Shown piece after piece: positions 59,455-64,000 of a stretch of 64,000 nt of DNA. The translations under genes and the position numbers were made by a program. Origin of the DNA: Cymbidium sinense (lineage: Eukaryota > Streptophyta > Magnoliopsida > Asparagales > Orchidaceae); the NCBI GenBank assembly GCA_021442155.1, contig CM038228.1, positions 10,209,179-10,273,178 on the forward strand. Reading direction: 5' to 3'. Position 1 is the stretch's first letter. Each line of letters opens with the position of its first letter. Under the pieces are notes generated by a model. It was given only the letters and a program-made list of their open reading frames with translations. It was not told the DNA's origin and made no database searches.

Positions 59455-60550
59455 TTAAAATTTGACATAGCCTAAGTTTTTTGACCATATCAGACTCTTC
59501 CAGTTTTGAAATTGAGCATGCTCAGTATTGTTAGAAAGCTATCAAAATTTTCTATAACTTTTATGTTGACAACCTATGACGAATCTTGCCCGTGTAGTCA
59601 TAGCTATGATGTTCGATTTTCACGTGCAAAATTTTTTTGACATAACCTAAGTTTTCTAGTGTATCGACCGATTCTGCGAATTGAGGCTTGGTATTGTTGA
59701 AATATATCAAATTTTCTACAACTTTCATGTTGATAACCTTTGACAAATCTCTCCCAAGTAGCCGCAATTTTTGTGTATGCACGGATTTTCACGGGGCACA
59801 ATTAAAAATTTTCCATTTTTTGGCCATATTAGACTTATCTGGTGTTAAAATTTAGTATGCTTAGTATCGTTGGAAAGCTAACTAAATTGTCTACAACTTT
59901 TATGTTGACAACCTTCGACAAATATCGCTCAACAAGCTGAATTTTGTGTGTATGCTCAGATTTTCATAGTGCAAAATTGAAAATTTTGACCCAAACCCAC
60001 TTTTTTGGCCTTATCAGACTCATCCAGTATCAAAATTTAGTGTACTTAGTATTGTTAGAAAGCTAATAAAATTTACTACAATTTTTATGTTGACAACCTT
60101 TGACGAATCTAGCCCAGTAAGTCTCAGTATTTCTGTATGCTCTGATTTTCATGGAGCAAAACTGAAAATTTTGGCATAACCCCACTTTTTTGGCCATATC
60201 GGACTCATCTGGTGTTGGAATTGAGCACACTTGGTATTGTTGAAAAGCTAATGAAATTTTCTACCATATACACTAATCAAAACTAACTAATTTGTCTACC
60301 AATAATAGCCTCTATGATATATCCCACCATGCTTTGTGTTTGCTCGGATTTTTAATGTGCAAAACTGAATATTTTGACACAACCTCACTTTTTTGGCCGT
60401 ATCAGGCTCATCCAGTGTCAGAATTGAGTGTACTTAGTATCATTGAAAAGATAATAAACTTTTTACAGCTTTCATGTTGATAGATATTGATAAATTTTTC
60501 CCGGCAAGCTATAATTTTTGCATTTATGCATTTTTCACGGTGCAAAACAT
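59455..60550. repeat. Tandem array of about six units, about 180 bp each
   Basis: Each unit contains ttttttggccatatcagact or a variant, catccagtgt, ttagtattgttggaaagct, ttctacaacttt(c/t)atgttga, caacctttgacgaatct and a tgtatgctcggattttca-like end. The atgttga anchor falls at 59563, 59727, 59902, 60087 and 60474, and one unit near 60270-60310 is corrupted. Spacings are 164, 175, 185 and 387 (about twice 193). Units are well diverged. Confidence 0.85.
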
Positions 60551-60959
60551 AAGATCACAAATTTGATGCAGGTAAATAAGCAAGTGATGTAGAGCACATG
60601 CATCAGATAGAGATTTGACATTTGCTTTTGTAAGAACTTGAATCAGCAATTAAGAAAAAAAATAACTAGAGTTTCTCATAGATAATTATTTTACCTCTTA
60701 AGGTCATACCCCTCTTCTTTTACTTGTAAACATATACTAAGCTAGCTTATTAATATTCGAGATTTAACTATCTTGAGAATTGCTTTAGTTCATATATGGA
60801 TAAGATATGAAATAACCTGAGTCTACAATAGTAATCATTTAATAGAAATAAATAATAACCAACATCGAAGGAGAAACAAATAATAAACATACAGTAATAA
60901 ATCAAACTGGATAACCCTAATACAAAGTACCACTACAATTAAATGGTGTCAATTGTCTA
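60551..60959. other. Spacer between satellite-like array and PMD relic
   Basis: AT-rich, with no gene or repeat recognised. Confidence 0.5.
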
Positions 60960-63220
60960 CAAAGCATAATAATACGTATAATAGCATCGAATGAGGCGGT
61001 GGCGAAGCATCACTATCGGAGTGTAATGGTGGTCATCACGGCCCCTCGTAGATGATGTTCTTGACATTGCTCCTTCTCTTCAACCTGCTCAACAGGTTTT
61101 TGTGAATAACCCAGATGCGTAACGTCGGCTACATCAACTGAAGCTTATGTAAGGAGAGAGAAACTACAGTACACTTTATACAAGGGTGTCATATGAAATG
61201 ACGGAAGACCATATCTATGAGGGGCTGATGCATGCCAAGGTTGGAATTCAGTCCACATGGCTTCCTAACATGAATATTGTGGAGGCTCTCTGAATGTATA
61301 TGCAGATGGCCCGAACACTGGTGTAGAAGATGGACCGACATCCATCCTTGACCCATCTGGCTCTCCTAACGATGAAGTTCTTGGAATATCAGTGCACTTA
61401 TACCTACTATCAGATATATGCATATTGTGTCGTAGCTCCCTACACAACTCCTCGTACTTGTTGATAGATTATTGAAATTTTGTATCCTTGTCTTTCTCAA
61501 AATAACACCGAATATATCCTTAGTATTCAGATATGCTGTATTGAAATAAAGCTAGTTAGTAGCTTTTATTATATAAATAATAATTTTAAATCAAAATAGG
61601 TTTACCATTAATCTCTCTCTAGGCGCTCGAGGGTAATAAGTGCTGGAGAATTGTTGGTGCCTTCAATATAAAGTGAAGCCCAAGACCGATACCATCTCAT
61701 GTATCATTGATCGCTCCAACATCTTATTGGGATGAATCTACCACCACAATAGATTCACATCTGCTTTCCCACTATGCAATGTACATATGGTGGTAATGGA
61801 TCCAATCAAAATTTTCTTTTCCTCGACTATCCACTCACTTGAAAGAGGAATCTAATGATGTTACATTAATCATAGGTGAAAGACTGAACTGTCTAAGAAC
61901 ATGATCAGGAATGTACCACTCAACTCATTTTCAACTAATTATTTGTACTCTAGCTAGCCATATCTTATCACCCTGTAAGCATATATCTATGACACATATA
62001 TGGATTTGATGTTCATATGGCTCCGAGAACAGTTTGAAAGAAATATTAGGTATACTGTGGACATCTAATAATTAATTCAATAAATAAATTTATAATGCAA
62101 CGTACCTGACTCTGCAATAGCCCATTTAGTTCATCTTTATAAATTCTAATGTGGGACGATGTCATCTCTTGTACAAATTCTTCATTCCACTGACACCCCA
62201 CGCCGTAACATCAATATCCTAGGGTATGGTATATGTAATATAGGTCTACCCACATGAATGTGCTCATGCCCATAGCTAGAGTAAGTGTAAGCATCCAAAT
62301 ATATTCATGCACTTGCTCTCACCCTCATGTAGCTCAGTATAAATAAGCAAGCACAATAAATCCCAATGAGAACTCCTAAATATAAGAATATCCTCTAGTA
62401 ATAATAGATACTACAAGTGAATCTCGTGAGCCGATGCTGCAGCATAAAAAAACAACCAATCACAATAAGTATGTATGCTCGACATGCATAGAAAACTAAA
62501 GCTAGGGGAAATCTAAATATGAATCCCTATAATATATCGTCTGACATAGCCATCATAGAGGCAAATAAATTTGTACATGAGCCTATTCCATATAGAATTT
62601 TGATGTGACATGTGGCTGGACCGGATTAAGATACACGACATGCAGCTCTGAGTGTGCTCCTATCAACTCATCATAATAAGCTGGCCATGAAGTCCACCTC
62701 TTACCTTCCCCAACTACAATTCGACCAACTATAGGTGAGTCATCTATGTGAACACCTAAATCTATGGCAACATCTTGCAACATAATCATTATCTCTCCAA
62801 CTGGAAAGTGAAATGTATTTATCTACAATGACCAACATTCAACAAATATTGTGAGCATGTGGTGATCTAGGCGAATGTACTACATCTATGACACACAATC
62901 TAGTCTAATTGCTTGTAGAACACTCATAAATCTAGGACAATTAACTAGTCATTCTATGAACATCAATAAATGTGAGGCTACCTCAACCACTATGACCTAC
63001 ACACGCAAAAATTTTATCAGTATGCAATATTATGTGGTAATTTATATGTGGAGCATGTGGAAAAAAATTCTGCCAAATTAGGATGTGATGTTCTATGTCT
63101 ACCACATAAGATTGTAATACTAGGGTGAACTTCTACCGGTGGAGGGTCGTAGTCCACAACATTCTCCTCTCCTCGACTTCACCTCCTATGCGTGGGGCAA
63201 ATTGGTTCTTCAGCAGACAT
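60960..63220 (-). pseudogene. Plant mobile domain (MAIN-like/PMD) gene, decayed
   Basis: Read from 63220 downward: an ATG and a short acidic N-terminus, a stop at codon 14, then motifs of the plant mobile domain in the right order. YIRLDHHMLTIFVECW (about 62900-62840) is followed by NTFHFPVGEIMIMLQDVAID and LGVHIDDSPIVGR (62790-62700). Later come LAYLYTELHEGESKCMN and LWLWAW-like residues (about 62345-62280), FSEPYEHQIHICVID, KIWLARVQII and VEWYIPDHVLRQF (about 62030-61880). The C-terminal part (61265-61447) is Ser/Pro/Gly-rich. Stops and frameshifts are frequent. GT...AG signals at 61605 and 61536 could bound a 70-base intron. PMD proteins are known as transposon-associated and as host nuclear silencing factors; this copy looks transposon-derived. 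The 3' end near 60960 is uncertain. Confidence 0.8.
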
Positions 63221-63315
63221 TACCCTTAGAAACAAGTTATGATTTAAACATTTAATAACAGGCCACATAATCACAACAACAATACAAATATAGTCACATA
63301 ATCTAACAACAACCA

Positions 63316-63740
63316 AGTATGGAATAGATAGAATGATCATAGCGAAGTACATGAGTCATCACAAAATATTGTCTAACAATAGTTTTCAACATATAATAGC
63401 ATAAGTGCGCAACATTTTCTTACAAAGAATAATACACATGTATAATAGTGTGGTACAATATATAATAATCTCACAAATGAAAAAAGTATGGAATAGTAGA
63501 AGATCACAATAAAGACATGAGCCATCACAAAACATTATCTAACAATTTTTAACATATAATAAGGTATGGTTATAACATTTTCTAACATCGCATAATGTGT
63601 ATAATAATGTGGTATAATATATAACAATCTCATAGTAGATAAGTATGAAAAATATAGAACGATCACAATAGTGGTACATGAGCCCTCACAAAATATTATC
63701 TAACAATAATTTTTAACATATAATAGCAGAAGTGGTTACA
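63316..63740. repeat. About 163-bp tandem repeat upstream of the PMD relic
   Basis: Three units share catgag(t/c)c(a/c)tcacaaaa, tatt(g/a)tctaacaat, aacatataata and ggta(c/t)aatatataa. Anchors lie at 63350, 63516 and 63677 (spacing 166 and 161). Their place between the PMD start and the MULE-like frame could be a terminal or promoter region of a composite element. Confidence 0.8.
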
Positions 63741-63915
63741 ACATACAAAAATAAAGGAGGAGACATCTGACAACAACAAGTAGTACATCATAGACCCATA
63801 ACAACTCATATAAGTATAACTGGCAATAGGGCAACAGATTACACACAACTAATAATAACCTCCAATACATTAGGATAGACAATACAAGTTCTCTAAAAGA
63901 AGACTCTAATCTAGG

Positions 63916-64000
63916 TTAAATTTTGTGATGTCGATTATGAGGACATGTTGCTCTATTATGCCCAACATTTTTCCATATACCACAAATCCTATTACTCATT
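63916..64000 (-). pseudogene. C-terminal zinc knuckle of a MULE-like transposase (partial)
   Basis: The last 28 or so residues before a TAA (63916-63918) read MSNRICGIWKNVGHNRATCP and then HNRHHKI. This matches the C-x2-C-x4-H-x4-C knuckle (CxxCGxxGHNxRTCP) that ends many MuDR/MULE transposases. The second Cys is Trp here. The protein continues off the right edge, so its main DDE domain cannot be assessed. It is on the same strand as the PMD relic and about 0.7 kb upstream of it. Confidence 0.65.

Noticed and set aside
62055..62105. GT...AG interval in the PMD relic as an intron
   Set aside because: At 51 bases it is shorter than typical plant introns. A small insertion or decay explains the frame break equally well.
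1..64000. tRNA, rRNA, riboswitch or snoRNA genes
   Set aside because: Looked for tRNA box A/B words, rRNA cores and structured elements; nothing convincing was seen by eye. A tRNAscan or Rfam search would be decisive.

Overview
The window is plant nuclear repeat DNA. Every recognisable coding relic belongs to a plant transposable element: Ty3/gypsy of the Tat and chromovirus lineages, a hAT-type MITE, a plant mobile domain (PMD) gene and a MULE-type zinc knuckle. Long AT-rich stretches, (AT)n, (AG)n and (TATG)n runs and one 100-N gap fit a draft assembly of a large, repeat-rich plant genome. A monocot is plausible, but nothing here settles it. I see no intact host gene, tRNA or rRNA. All coding relics carry stops, frameshifts or lost catalytic residues.

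Layout. (1) 1-18628: a minus-strand Tat-like element with an LTR at 16175-18628, a leader, gag, protease, reverse transcriptase, two RNase H domains and integrase, then a second LTR at 1098-5245. A second primer-binding site and leader follow directly at 1-1097, so this is a head-to-tail array in which elements share LTRs. (2) 18629-26648: AT-rich repeat debris. (3) 26654-34408 (minus, copy A), 36223-43004 (plus, copy B) and 46533-54028 (plus, copy C): three diverged members of one non-coding family of about 7-7.8 kb. They begin TGTTGAC, share a TATA/GGTAGAGC block about 1.5 kb from the 3' end, and have candidate 5-bp target duplications. I read them as giant solo LTRs or non-autonomous LTR elements. 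(4) B lies inside a small hAT-type MITE (35963-43060) with a perfect 8-bp duplication. (5) C lies inside the integrase of a decayed chromovirus (44397-56878, 5' end lost at the gap) whose 3' LTR is 54737-56878. (6) 56879-60550: low-complexity and tandem-repeat DNA, including an array of about 180-bp units. (7) 60960-63220: a decayed minus-strand PMD (MAIN-like) gene. It is preceded by a tandem repeat of about 163 bp and, at the window edge, by the end of a MULE-like zinc-knuckle protein on the same strand.

The strongest candidate for something undescribed is the A/B/C family. It combines extreme length with no coding capacity, a terminal hairpin that keeps its pairing although its sequence changes, an internal cassette present 3, 2 and 1 times, and long tracts dense in TTGAC(C) motifs. 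It shares its first seven bases with the Tat element LTRs, which suggests, without proving, that a Tat-lineage element mobilised it.
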